Shown: piece after piece, positions 8,060 through 16,480 of the stretch
Layout of the letters: every line of letters begins with the position of its first letter
Numbering within the stretch: position 1 is the first letter of the stretch
Source of the DNA: an uncultured Burkholderiales bacterium
Lineage (GTDB): Bacteria; Pseudomonadota; Gammaproteobacteria; Burkholderiales; Burkholderiaceae_C
Length of the DNA: 58,250 nt
Assembly (NCBI GenBank): GCA_903871545.1
Contig: CAIQHG010000001.1
Location: 1-58,250 of the forward strand
Direction: 5' to 3'
Translations under genes and position numbers: made by a program
The notes under the pieces: model-generated
The model's database searches: none
Seen by the model: only the letters and a program-made list of their open reading frames with translations
Told to the model about the DNA's origin: nothing

Positions 8060-8269
8060 ATGCGTAAAGAATACGATTTCTCAAAAGCTCGTAAAAATCC
8101 ATATGCTTCTATGCTAAAGAAGCCCATTACCATTAGATTGGATGAGGATTCAGTGAGCTACTTCAAATCTTTGTCAGAAGAAGTGGGCATTCCTTATCAA
8201 AGCCTCATCAATCTTTATTTGAGGGATTGTGCTGCTTCACATAAGAAGTTGAATGTTAGCTGGAAGTAG
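8060..8269 (+). CDS. brnA: BrnA-family antitoxin
   Basis: A 69-residue ribbon-helix-helix antitoxin: KEYDFSKARKNPYASMLKKPITIRLDEDSVSYFKSLSEEVGIPYQSLINLYLRDCA. The strand PITIRLDE and the helices SVSYFKSLSEEVG and PYQSLINLYLRD form the DNA-binding dimer; the N-terminal segment is the usual toxin-binding arm. AAAGG at 8047-8051 is best spaced for the ATG at 8060; an ATG at 8054 is also possible. It should form a complex with BrnT and repress the operon. Confidence 0.85.
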   Translation: MRKEYDFSKARKNPYASMLKKPITIRLDEDSVSYFKSLSEEVGIPYQSLINLYLRDCAASHKKLNVSWK

Positions 8270-8297
8270 TCTAAATTAGGATAAGAACTCCTAAAGC

Positions 8298-8325
8298 GGT
8301 GGTTCGATTCCGCCCCAGACCACCA
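8298..8325 (+). other. tRNA 3'-end remnant (possible attachment site)
   Basis: GGTGG, the loop TTCGATT and CCGCC form a complete T arm (8298-8314), followed by a seven-base acceptor strand CCAGACC, discriminator A and encoded CCA (8315-8325). Upstream bases do not make the rest of a tRNA, and no 5' GGTCTGG partner is nearby. Such 3'-tRNA pieces are typical products of integration at a tRNA gene. Confidence 0.6.
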
Positions 8326-8382
8326 AAATCAAATAATGCACTGCTCAAGGGGGGCATTTTCTTTTATAAGCTTAAAGTCTAC

Positions 8383-8411
8383 TTGACAAAGCGTACGTTT
8401 TTACGTACTAT
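8383..8411 (+). promoter_or_regulatory. yefM-yoeB promoter and operator
   Basis: TTGACA (8383-8388), 17 bases, TACTAT (8406-8411). A perfect inverted repeat GTACGT-TTTT-ACGTAC (8393-8408) fills the spacer, so repressor binding would block RNA polymerase. GGAG at 8420-8423 serves the ATG at 8431. Confidence 0.7.
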
Positions 8412-8430
8412 ATTGAAAAGGAGCTAACTC

Positions 8431-8673
8431 ATGGCCCCAGTAACCGCAAGCAAAGCTCGAGCATACCTCTCTCGTTTGATTGATCAGACAGCCGAGTCAC
8501 ACAAACCAGTAGTCATTTCTGGTAAGCGGGCAAATGCTGTTTTAGTTTCTGAAGAAGATTGGACCGCAATTCAGGAGACGCTTTATTTATTGGCAATCCC
8601 AGGAATGCGTGAGTCAATCAAAGACGCAATGGCTGAGCCTCTTGCTAAAAGTAAAAGGGCATTGAAGTGGTGA
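8431..8673 (+). CDS. yefM: YefM-family antitoxin
   Basis: The 80-residue product has the Phd/YefM N-terminal fold: VTASKARAYLSRLIDQTAESHKPVVISGKRANAVLVSEEDW, in which the VVISGKRxxAVLVSxxD(D/E)W strand-turn is characteristic of YefM rather than of the Phd next to vapC. The C-terminal part (ETLYLLAIPGMRESIKDAM) is the toxin-binding region. It binds and inhibits YoeB and represses the promoter just upstream. Stop overlaps the toxin GTG start by seven bases. Confidence 0.88.
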   Translation: MAPVTASKARAYLSRLIDQTAESHKPVVISGKRANAVLVSEEDWTAIQETLYLLAIPGMRESIKDAMAEPLAKSKRALKW

Positions 8674-8933
8674 CGTGGAATTTAGCTTATTCCAAATATG
8701 CCATTAAAGATGCAAAGAAACTATCTGGCGCAGGCCTTAAAGATAAAGCCCAGGCTTTATTGGATATTTTAGAAGTAGCCCCCCTCCAAAATCCGCCGCC
8801 CTTTGAGAAGTTAGTTGGTGATCTAAAAGGGGCTTACTCACTCAGAATTAATATTCAACATCGGTTAGTTTATGAAATCTTGCGCAAAGAAAAGACGGTT
8901 CGAATCTTAAGAATGTGGACTCACTACGAATAA
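8667..8933 (+). CDS. yoeB: YoeB/Txe-family ribonuclease toxin
   Basis: An 88-residue RelE-superfamily toxin that in known members cleaves mRNA in the ribosomal A site. Landmarks: WNLAYSKYAIKDAKKL at the start, DLKGAYSLRINIQHRLVYEI in the middle (the G-x-x-S-x-R-I-x-x-x-H-R-L-V-Y block) and the C-terminal MWTHYE containing the catalytic His-Tyr pair. The start is GTG within the yefM stop region, typical of coupled antitoxin-toxin pairs. It is complete in length for the family. Confidence 0.88.
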   Translation: MVTWNLAYSKYAIKDAKKLSGAGLKDKAQALLDILEVAPLQNPPPFEKLVGDLKGAYSLRINIQHRLVYEILRKEKTVRILRMWTHYE

Positions 8934-9074
8934 AGTTGGCATTTGCGTAGACGCAGATGTAGAGGGCCTCAGCCCTGATCAATTCCACCCGGGGGCTACC
9001 AAGAGACACCAAATGCGTATTTCAGGGCACCCTGAACGGCATTTCAAACTGATAATGAAAATTTGGGCAACTCA

Positions 9075-9698
9075 ATGCATTTATTTAAAAAAATTGGGCT
9101 CTTCTGGATCGTCCTCCTAACTCTTAGTGAAGTATCCGGTCAAACTCACTCGACTGCGCCAATAACCACAGAAACAGCCGTCTTTGCAGGAGGATGTTTT
9201 TGGGGGGTAGATGCCGTTTTTAAACACGTCAAAGGCGTCACTGCTGTCGTATCCGGTTACGCTGGAGGGAAAAAGGCTAACCCCTCCTACGAGCAAGTAA
9301 GCACTGGCTCTTCGGGACACGCAGAAAGTGTGTCGGTCACCTATGACCCAAAGATAGTTTCCTATGACACTCTTCTAAAGGTGTTTTTCAAAGTTGCACA
9401 CGACCCAACCCAGCTTAATAGGCAAGGACCCGACTCGGGGACCCAATACCGATCTGCAATTTTTTACAAATCTTCAGAACAAAAAAAGAATGCCCAATTG
9501 GCCGTAGACTCTTTCAATAAATCAAAAGCCTTCTCCAACCCCATCGTAACTGAGGTAACTGCTCTTATAGAGTTTTATCCGGCAGAACCCTACCACCAAA
9601 ACTATCTGAGCACCCATACGACACAACCCTATATTGTTTTCAATGATCTACCCAAGCTAGAGGCATTGAAAAAGGAATTTCCAGAGCTCTACTACTAG
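9075..9698 (+). CDS. msrA: Peptide methionine sulfoxide reductase A, exported form
   Basis: MsrA reduces methionine-S-sulfoxide in oxidised proteins. The active-site motif GGCFWG places the catalytic cysteine at residue 41 when the ATG at 9075 is used. Other family blocks are VSGYAGG, YEQVSTGSSGHAESV, the HDPTQLNRQGPDSGTQYRS block and EPYHQNYL. An N-terminal hydrophobic segment (about 5-23, ending VSGQ) is a probable signal peptide, so this copy should work in the periplasm. No strong ribosome binding site is visible; a TTG four codons upstream is less likely. It is followed six bases later by the epoxide hydrolase gene. Confidence 0.92.
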   Translation: MHLFKKIGLFWIVLLTLSEVSGQTHSTAPITTETAVFAGGCFWGVDAVFKHVKGVTAVVSGYAGGKKANPSYEQVSTGSSGHAESVSVTYDPKIVSYDTLLKVFFKVAHDPTQLNRQGPDSGTQYRSAIFYKSSEQKKNAQLAVDSFNKSKAFSNPIVTEVTALIEFYPAEPYHQNYLSTHTTQPYIVFNDLPKLEALKKEFPELYY

Positions 9699-9704
9699 AA
9701 AAAT

Positions 9705-10847
9705 ATGAACTCATTTCATTACCACGTCGCGGATAGTCTAATTGCGGATCTAAAAACCAGACTATCAATCACCCGTTGGCCCGACCAACAACCCAACGCC
9801 CCGTGGCGCTACGGCACAGATGTGAGCTATTTGCGCGGACTCACAGATTACTGGTTAAACGGCTTTGACTGGCGAGCCCAAGAGGCCAAACTCAATGCCT
9901 ACCCCCAATTGATGGTACCCATCTCAGGCATCCCCATGCACACCCTTCACGTGCCCGGCAAAGGGCCTAATCCTATGCCCTTGTTGCTGTTGCACGGTTG
10001 GCCCGGCTCTGTGTTTGAGTTTGTCGACATCATTGCACGCTTGACCGATCCCGCTGCTTTTGGTGGTGACCCAGCAGACGCCTTTACTGTTGTCGCGCCG
10101 TCATTGCCCGGCTACGGGCTGTCGTTTCAACCAGGACAAGAAAGATTCGGCGTGCGACAAATCACCGACGCAGTGCTCGAATTGATGAGCGCCCTGGGCT
10201 ACTCCCGTTTCGCTGTTCAAGGGGGAGACTGGGGATCAACGGTTGCGACATGCCTAGGGTTACATTACCCAAACCATCTCAGCGGCATTCATCTCAACTT
10301 CTTGGCCGCTATTCGACGAGACCCCGCCCTCTACACCGACCCTAGTCCTCAGGTACAAGACTTCGTTGCTCAGCTTAAACACTTCACTGCTGAAGAAACG
10401 GGATACCAACTCATCCAAGGAACCAAGCCCCAGACCCTTGCCTTTGCGTTGACTGACTCTCCAGTTGGACTTGCAGCCTGGTTGGTCGAGAAATTCCGCT
10501 CCTGGACCGATTGCTCCGGTCACCCAGAGGCCGCCCTTAGCTGCGACCAAATGCTTGCAGACATCAGCTTTTATTGGTTCACCGGATGTATTGGCTCCTC
10601 ATTTTGGCCCTACTACGATCGTCTTCACAGCCCATGGTTCGTACCAACGGGGAGAACAGTTGAAGTGCCCACGGGCTATGCACAGTTTCCTTTGGAGATA
10701 CTTCGCCCCCCTCGTGTGATTGCAGAGCAAGTGTTCAGCAACATCCAGCGTTGGAGCGTCATGCCCAAAGGCGGGCATTTTGCGGCAATGGAGCAACCTG
10801 CAGCTCTTGCATTTGAGATGACGGAGTTCTTTCGCACAGTGCGCTAA
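9705..10847 (+). CDS. Epoxide hydrolase (EPHX1/microsomal type, alpha/beta fold)
   Basis: A 380-residue enzyme with the N-terminal EHN domain (about 1-110: YHVADSLIADLKTRLSITRW, then WRYGTDVSYLRGLTDYWLNGFDWR) followed by an alpha/beta-hydrolase core. The oxyanion motif HGWPGS is at 97-102, the nucleophile D175 lies in GGDWGS, and the catalytic histidine is H358 in KGGHFAAMEQP. These enzymes open epoxides to diols through an aspartyl ester. Cytosolic; no signal peptide. It stands eight bases before an MFS permease gene on the same strand and may form a unit with it. Substrate unknown. Confidence 0.88.
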   Translation: MNSFHYHVADSLIADLKTRLSITRWPDQQPNAPWRYGTDVSYLRGLTDYWLNGFDWRAQEAKLNAYPQLMVPISGIPMHTLHVPGKGPNPMPLLLLHGWPGSVFEFVDIIARLTDPAAFGGDPADAFTVVAPSLPGYGLSFQPGQERFGVRQITDAVLELMSALGYSRFAVQGGDWGSTVATCLGLHYPNHLSGIHLNFLAAIRRDPALYTDPSPQVQDFVAQLKHFTAEETGYQLIQGTKPQTLAFALTDSPVGLAAWLVEKFRSWTDCSGHPEAALSCDQMLADISFYWFTGCIGSSFWPYYDRLHSPWFVPTGRTVEVPTGYAQFPLEILRPPRVIAEQVFSNIQRWSVMPKGGHFAAMEQPAALAFEMTEFFRTVR

Positions 10848-10855
10848 AAATAGTT

Positions 10856-12052
10856 ATGCCCAATGAAGTAAAACCCGTCAGCTATTGGTCCGCTGCCTCT
10901 CTCGCCCTCGGTATCGCAATCGCAACTGGCTTTGGTCGCTTTGCCTACGCCTTAATTCTTCCGCAAATGAGGCTAGATCTGGGATGGAACTACGCGCTTG
11001 CAGGTCTACCCAACACATGGAATGCGGTCGGTAATTTTGCAGGCGCTCTCATTGCGCTCTTTGCGCTCAGAAAAACAGAGCCCAGGTGGGTCTTCATCAC
11101 AGGCCTGCTTTTGACGTCCTCCTCTCTTTTGCTCACCGGCGTGTCTCCCAACATAGAGATCATTGGTTTAATGCGGTTTTTAGCCGGCTTGGGCGGCTCA
11201 GCCGCCTTTGCCTCAGGCGGCGCGTTGGTCGCCAAACTCTTTGAGTCCCACCCCAAGCGATCTGGCACTGCAATTGCCATTTACTTTGGAGGAGGGGGGT
11301 TTGGTATCGCTTTGTCCTCTCTTACAGTTCCTCTACTTGACTCCTACCTCGGCGCATCAGGTTGGCCCTACAGTTGGTTTGTCTTAGGCGCACTCGCGCT
11401 TGCCAGCTCACTTGCCCCCATAGCGGTTGCACTGCGCATTCGAATAAAAAACCACACTGGTGTACTGGAAACTTTCTCTCTCAACTCGTCTTGGCCAACT
11501 CTCGCCTCCTACTCCCTCTACGGAGGAGGCTACATCGTTTACCTCACCTTTGCCTTTGCCTGGATGCGGGAAAATCATGTCTCCGTCTTAGGGTCCTCCT
11601 TTGTCTGGGTAGTGCTGGGCGTTGCCAGCATGTTGTCCCCAAGAATATGGCGCTACCCCATGACCCACTGGTATCCCTCCAACGTACTCGCCCTATCTGC
11701 TTTAGTCACCAGTGTTGCAGGCGTATTACCCCTCACAAGCCCCAGTTATGCAGTCGTTGCTTTGTCCGCATTGCTCTTTGGTGGCTCTTTTTACATGGCC
11801 CCCGCCTCCGTGACCGCCTTTACGCGAAAACATTTCGCGCCCACCACCTGGGCCCCCATCATCACCATCATGACCGTCCTTTTTTCATCCTTCCAAGCAG
11901 TCTCCCCCCTACTCGCGGGAATCGTGGCCGATATGTACGGGCTTGAACTCGGGTTTATCTTGGGCTCCGCAGTGTTGCTCTTGAGTGGCCTTATCGCTTT
12001 GAACCAAAGAAAATTAGACGACTATGCGGCCCCGCACCCAATAAAGGGCTAA
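10856..12052 (+). CDS. MFS transporter, YbfB/YjiJ family
   Basis: A 398-residue inner-membrane permease with about twelve hydrophobic segments. The N-terminal block LGIAIATGFGRFAYALILPQM is the hallmark of the YbfB/YjiJ (MFS_4) family, whose members export or import small solutes by proton exchange; no substrate is established from sequence. It follows the epoxide hydrolase closely (eight bases), suggesting co-transcription. After its stop comes a relic of an alpha/beta-hydrolase gene on the other strand. Confidence 0.8.
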   Translation: MPNEVKPVSYWSAASLALGIAIATGFGRFAYALILPQMRLDLGWNYALAGLPNTWNAVGNFAGALIALFALRKTEPRWVFITGLLLTSSSLLLTGVSPNIEIIGLMRFLAGLGGSAAFASGGALVAKLFESHPKRSGTAIAIYFGGGGFGIALSSLTVPLLDSYLGASGWPYSWFVLGALALASSLAPIAVALRIRIKNHTGVLETFSLNSSWPTLASYSLYGGGYIVYLTFAFAWMRENHVSVLGSSFVWVVLGVASMLSPRIWRYPMTHWYPSNVLALSALVTSVAGVLPLTSPSYAVVALSALLFGGSFYMAPASVTAFTRKHFAPTTWAPIITIMTVLFSSFQAVSPLLAGIVADMYGLELGFILGSAVLLLSGLIALNQRKLDDYAAPHPIKG

Positions 12053-12080
12053 ATCCTCCCACCACCCCCCCCTTTTAAGC

Positions 12081-12240
12081 CTTTAAATATTGAGGCTGCG
12101 CGGCCAAGAAGGGATGAATTATTTTCTCTAAATGAGCCAAAGAACCACCTGGTTTTCTGAAACTCTACAAACGGCGGCACTCCCGCCCTTAATAGCCTTG
12201 GTCTTTGCGCGCTCCCCGTTTAAGCGCCGTATCCCCCAAA
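12081..12240 (-). pseudogene. Relic of a second alpha/beta-hydrolase gene
   Basis: This stretch aligns base by base, with scattered changes and small gaps, to about 18066-18229, the middle of the alpha/beta-hydrolase gene 6 kb away (for example ATTATTTTCTCTAAATGAG is shared exactly). It therefore comes from a paralogous hydrolase gene on the minus strand, now reduced to some 160 bases with no usable frame. Confidence 0.75.
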
Positions 12241-12306
12241 GAAAGCAGGAGAGCATACATGTGCATGCCCCCCTGTACTTTTTGTATTGCTAAGCTTTTT
12301 GTATTT

Positions 12307-13629
12307 CTAAGATTTTGGCAATGCCTTGCCTACAGTCTCTGGTAAGAAAGGAGCGGCTGCTAGCCCAAGAAAATATATCATAGAGACAATAACCGCAGAA
12401 TTTCCAAAACCACCAAATTCGACGATCAAATTTCCCGCAATCAGCGGACCTAAAAAGGCCACAAACCTTGGCGCATTAAATCCAAAAGCAACCGCGGTTG
12501 CTCGCATCCGCGTTGGATACAGCTCTGGCAACCATGTAGGCATCCAGGTATATTGACCAAGGCTGAAAAAGGCGTTGAAAGCTGCAGCGACTAACAATAA
12601 CTGCAAATCATGCGTCCATAGAAATAAAACGGGGGTAAGAAGCAATGACATAGCAAAAAATAAAATCGCAATGGGTTTGCGCCCAAATCGATCCGCAAGG
12701 AAGCCAAAACTGATATAGCCTAAAACTGCCCCAAAGTTATAAGCCATGCCCGCATAGCTAGCCCACTTTTGCGCAACTAGTCCGGACTTTGCCGCCTCTT
12801 GTGCGATATAGGGAGGCACCCAGGTCGAAATACCCCACCATCCCAATGTGGTAGTTAAAGACATTAAAAGAGCGATCAGCGTGTATTTTCGAGACTCTTT
12901 GTTTGAAAATAAATCCACCAAAGTAAAACGAGTCAACTCTTTATCTTCAGTAGAAATAGTTCCCGCTTTTTTACGATTCACTGCAGCCAATCGTTTCTCA
13001 TTGACCTCCTCCCACAGCGCTGATTCGGGTATGTTAGAGCGAATCCACAAAGTCGCAAGCGCTGGAACAATACCAATCACATACATAATTCGCCAAGAAT
13101 CTGCCCCTAGCGGACTTATATATAACCAAGTCAAGGAGGCAATAAAAAAACCAATCCCAAGTCCACATTGCATAAGGCCTGCGCCTTTTCCCCTGTGTTT
13201 ATCAGGCCACAGTTCTGCAATCATTGCTGTCCCAGTTGCCCACTCTGATCCGATAGCGACGCCCACAACAAAGCGCAAAATAGCAAACGTCGTCCAGTCT
13301 TGTGCAGTAGCACTCAGACCCGTAAGAATGGAGTAAGACAATATCGAATAAATCATCATTTTTTTACGACCGATATAGTCCGCAAGCACTCCTCCAATCA
13401 GCCCCCCTATACCCCAACCCAGTAATGTGATGGCGATGATGGAGCCCGCATAAAAGGGTATTTTTGGATATAAAGACGGATCTAATAACTGCTTAAGCAC
13501 CACGCCAATTGTGAGAATGAGTGCATACGTTTCGTATCCATCAAACATCCAGCCAAGGTTGGAGGCAAACAATGAGTTCCATTGTTTTTTATCAAGTGCT
13601 TTGTACCAGGGGGCTTCGGCTGTTGTCAT
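12307..13629 (-). CDS. MFS transporter (sugar/aromatic-acid type symporter)
   Basis: A 440-residue major facilitator protein with twelve predicted membrane segments. Family motifs: NLGWMFDGYETYALIL in helix 1, the loop 2-3 motif GGVLADYIGRKKMM, LRFVVGVAIGSEWATG in helix 4, and the second-half copy GFLADRFGRKPIAI. This pattern fits proton symporters for organic acids of the AAHS/metabolite:H+ kind. It is the last gene of the minus-strand catabolic cluster, 72 bases after the 2Fe-2S subunit gene, so it probably takes up or releases a pathway compound. The Liv importer in the same cluster makes product export possible. Confidence 0.85.
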   Translation of the reverse strand: MTTAEAPWYKALDKKQWNSLFASNLGWMFDGYETYALILTIGVVLKQLLDPSLYPKIPFYAGSIIAITLLGWGIGGLIGGVLADYIGRKKMMIYSILSYSILTGLSATAQDWTTFAILRFVVGVAIGSEWATGTAMIAELWPDKHRGKGAGLMQCGLGIGFFIASLTWLYISPLGADSWRIMYVIGIVPALATLWIRSNIPESALWEEVNEKRLAAVNRKKAGTISTEDKELTRFTLVDLFSNKESRKYTLIALLMSLTTTLGWWGISTWVPPYIAQEAAKSGLVAQKWASYAGMAYNFGAVLGYISFGFLADRFGRKPIAILFFAMSLLLTPVLFLWTHDLQLLLVAAAFNAFFSLGQYTWMPTWLPELYPTRMRATAVAFGFNAPRFVAFLGPLIAGNLIVEFGGFGNSAVIVSMIYFLGLAAAPFLPETVGKALPKS

Positions 13630-13700
13630 TTTTTTATCTCCTTAAAATATCGGCTAAAAAATTACTGGGGTTGGTGTAGAGTTAATATCGATGAATAATC

Positions 13701-14177
13701 TTAGGTGCGCATCTTTTGTGCAGCCAATTGCACTGCTTTAATGATTTCCGGATAAGCCCCGCACCGGCAAAGGTTTCCAGATAAGTAGTGTTTGATCTGA
13801 TCTTCTGTTGGGTTAGGGTGCTGCTCAAGGAGTGTCTTGGTCATTAAAATAAACCCTGGCGTGCAAAATCCACATTGAAATGCGTTGGCTTGTATGAAAG
13901 CCTCTTGAATGGGGTGTAGCTCAGTGCCGCTGCTCAACCCCTCTATTGTCTGAACCGACTTGTTTTGAACGTTAAGCGCCAACTCTAAGCAGGCGCTAAC
14001 CGCTTGTCCATCTATTAAAACCGTACAGGTACCGCAAAGACCTTGTCCACAACTCTCCCTCGCCCCGCAAAGATCGAGTGAGTTCAACAACTCAACTACG
14101 TTTTGATGCGCTTGTACCTGCGCACTTTGAGTGCGCCCGTTTAATGTAAAACTTATTTCATGCATAGTGTGTGACAT
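13701..14177 (-). CDS. 2Fe-2S subunit of a molybdenum hydroxylase (CoxS/XdhC-like family)
   Basis: The small electron-transfer subunit of a xanthine-oxidase-family enzyme, about 158 residues. It carries both clusters' ligands: plant-type CGARESCGQGLCGTC in the first half and CGFCTPGF plus CRCGAYPEI in the second. It passes electrons from the molybdenum site to the FAD subunit. I place the start at the ATG (14175-14177) ten bases after a GGAG; a TTG nine bases earlier would overlap the large-subunit stop. It is encoded directly after the large subunit, in the order medium-large-small. Confidence 0.92.
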   Translation of the reverse strand: MSHTMHEISFTLNGRTQSAQVQAHQNVVELLNSLDLCGARESCGQGLCGTCTVLIDGQAVSACLELALNVQNKSVQTIEGLSSGTELHPIQEAFIQANAFQCGFCTPGFILMTKTLLEQHPNPTEDQIKHYLSGNLCRCGAYPEIIKAVQLAAQKMRT

Positions 14178-14182
14178 ATTTT

Positions 14183-16480
14183 TCAAGCTCCTGCCCGTTT
14201 GTTAAGCTTCTCACGCAGAGCCATAAATACTGACTCCGGCGTCATGGGGAGCTCAAACATTCTGACCCCTATTGCATCATCAATGGCGTTGGCAATTGCT
14301 GGGGAGACGCCAAAGGTGGCACTCTCGCCTACACCCTTCGCCCCAAAAGGTCCATTGGATTGATAAGCCTCTGCGATTTCGTTTTCAAATGCAATTGGAA
14401 GATCGCTGAACCCAGGTATCTTATAGTCCGAAAATGAGGCGTTAGTTACTTGACCGTTATCTAGCTTCATGATTTCTGTGAGACTAAAGCCCAACTGCAT
14501 AATAGCCGCACCTGAGAGTTGGGTTTCAACAATTGCAGGATTCAGCGGATTACCGCAATCAACTATATTGATCATCCTTAAGATGGTAATGTGACCAGTC
14601 TGAGTATCTACCTCTAACTCAACACCAGTTGCTCCCACCATCCAAAAGGGTGTTGCATTAGTGGTAGAGCCGTCTTTTTTATCAGGCGGTGTGTAGCTTG
14701 GAACATAGGCTCCAAAACCGACCAGTGAACCCGCTTGCATACCGTATTTTTTGATGAAGATATCTGAAAACGCACCCGAGAAGTCATCCCCCAAGCCCGC
14801 CTCCTTAGCCAATAGTTTTAGTTTGTTTTTTGCGTCCTCGGCAGCCAATTTAACTGCGTTACCCATGTGAAAAACTGAACGCGACCCTAGGGTTGCCATA
14901 TCGTAAGGCGTGGAGTCGGTGTCTGGATTAATCACCCGAATGTTCTCAGACTTTAATTGCAGCACTTCAGCCACTATTTGTGCCATCGCTGTGTCCGAGC
15001 CCTGTCCCATGTCAACAGAGCTCATCGACAAGATACAGCTCCCGTCCGCGTTGATAGTCACCAGTGCGGTTGAAGTCGTGGGAGCAACGGAGGCTTTAAA
15101 TCCGATTGCAATACCGCGCCCAGACTTGACAGTGCCCCCGCCTTGAGGTCTGGGGGTAGACCAGTTCATGCGAGTCGCTAAACGCTCTAAAACCAGCTCT
15201 AATCCGGCATCCTTCATAATAGTACCCGTCGCCTGGGGTCGTCCATTTTTTAAAAGATTGATGCGTCGAATCTCAAGTGGATCTATGGACAACTCCCGAG
15301 CAATGATGTCTATTTGACTCTCGTACGCCCAAACCAATTGAGGTATTCCAAACCCCCTTAACGCTCCTGAGGGCGGGCGGTTGGTGTAAAGCGCGTAAGA
15401 CTCAATCTCAACATTGTCGATCTCATAAGGACCCGATGCAGTAAAACCAGATTTTTGAGTTACCCGAGGTCCAATATCTGCATAGGCCCCGCCGTTCCAC
15501 CAAACGTCACACCTCCTACCTATAATTTTTCCGTTTTTATTTACCGCACTTTTTATCTTAAAAGTGGTCGGGTGTTTCGTAATCGTATAAAACTGCTCCT
15601 CCATCGTTTGCGAGTACTTGATGGGTTTGCCCGTCATCATGGACAACGCCGTCACCAACGCCTCCAACTTAATGTAGAGCTTCGCACCAAAGCCACCCCC
15701 AAGGTGCGCAACCACAACTCTAACTTGGTTCTCTCTCCAGCCGAGCAACCGAGCAATCTCCAAACGAACAAACGAGGGGCTTTGAGATGCTGTGTAAATC
15801 GTAACCCGTTGTTCGCTTAAATTTACATCCGCAAGAGACACCATAGGCTCCAGCGGGGTGTGCATCACCTGTTGTGTTTTGAAAGTGTGCTCAAACACGA
15901 AATCTGCATCTTTAAAAGACTGCTCTACATCACCAAGTTTTAAATGGTAATCCAAAGCAATGTTCGTATTTTTCTTTCCTTGCAAATGCTTCAGATCAGG
16001 AAAAGTCCCCGAGGGTCGCAATTCGTCGTGAACGATTGCCTTAGAAGTCATCGCCTCAACCTCGTCATAAACTGCAGGCAATTCCTCATACTCAGCCTCG
16101 ATAAACTGCGTCGCATACTCAGCAATGTGAGGGTCTGAGGACAAAACAACCGCAACAGGCTCACCCACATACCTAACTTTGTCAATCGCTAAGATGGGTT
16201 GATCTAAGAACGCTGGCCCGTAGTAAGGCTCAGGAATAAATTTAATGATGTCAGCAGAGGTAAATGCATCGTAAACCCCCTCTATTTTCTTGGCCTGGGA
16301 TACATCTACTTTGATAATCCTGGCGTGAGCAACGGTTGAACGAAAGACCTTCACATACAACATCCCCGCCAACTTAGTGTGGTGTGTGTACTTTGCCCTG
16401 CCGGTGACTTTTGCTTTAGCCTCCAGACGTTTAACGTCTCGACCGATTTCACCCTCTTGCATTGGAATTCGAGCATTCAT
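14183..16480 (-). CDS. Molybdopterin-binding large subunit of a molybdenum hydroxylase
   Basis: A 765-residue catalytic subunit of the xanthine oxidase family, which inserts water-derived oxygen into an activated C-H bond. Visible motifs: GGGFGAKLYIKLEA (cofactor loop), PPSGALRGFGIPQ, GQGSDTAMAQ, and GAKGVGESATFG with the catalytic glutamate at 719. The AYRCSFR loop of true aerobic CO dehydrogenase is absent; the corresponding region reads as in hydroxylases of organic substrates, so CO is not the substrate. Start overlaps the FAD subunit's stop by one base (TAATG). Likely substrate is an aromatic N-heterocycle or similar ring, by context only. Confidence 0.92.
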   Translation of the reverse strand: MNARIPMQEGEIGRDVKRLEAKAKVTGRAKYTHHTKLAGMLYVKVFRSTVAHARIIKVDVSQAKKIEGVYDAFTSADIIKFIPEPYYGPAFLDQPILAIDKVRYVGEPVAVVLSSDPHIAEYATQFIEAEYEELPAVYDEVEAMTSKAIVHDELRPSGTFPDLKHLQGKKNTNIALDYHLKLGDVEQSFKDADFVFEHTFKTQQVMHTPLEPMVSLADVNLSEQRVTIYTASQSPSFVRLEIARLLGWRENQVRVVVAHLGGGFGAKLYIKLEALVTALSMMTGKPIKYSQTMEEQFYTITKHPTTFKIKSAVNKNGKIIGRRCDVWWNGGAYADIGPRVTQKSGFTASGPYEIDNVEIESYALYTNRPPSGALRGFGIPQLVWAYESQIDIIARELSIDPLEIRRINLLKNGRPQATGTIMKDAGLELVLERLATRMNWSTPRPQGGGTVKSGRGIAIGFKASVAPTTSTALVTINADGSCILSMSSVDMGQGSDTAMAQIVAEVLQLKSENIRVINPDTDSTPYDMATLGSRSVFHMGNAVKLAAEDAKNKLKLLAKEAGLGDDFSGAFSDIFIKKYGMQAGSLVGFGAYVPSYTPPDKKDGSTTNATPFWMVGATGVELEVDTQTGHITILRMINIVDCGNPLNPAIVETQLSGAAIMQLGFSLTEIMKLDNGQVTNASFSDYKIPGFSDLPIAFENEIAEAYQSNGPFGAKGVGESATFGVSPAIANAIDDAIGVRMFELPMTPESVFMALREKLNKRAGA

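Noticed and set aside
8275-8330. tmRNA 3' end or intact tRNA
   Set aside because: Only the T arm and acceptor 3' strand are present; anticodon arm, D arm and 5' strand cannot be formed from the upstream bases.
8934-9062. Possible IS-end repeats (ATTTCA at 9019 and 9041, TCAGGG/CCCTGA inverted repeat)
   Set aside because: Similarity between units is weak and no transposase is nearby; too little to call an element.
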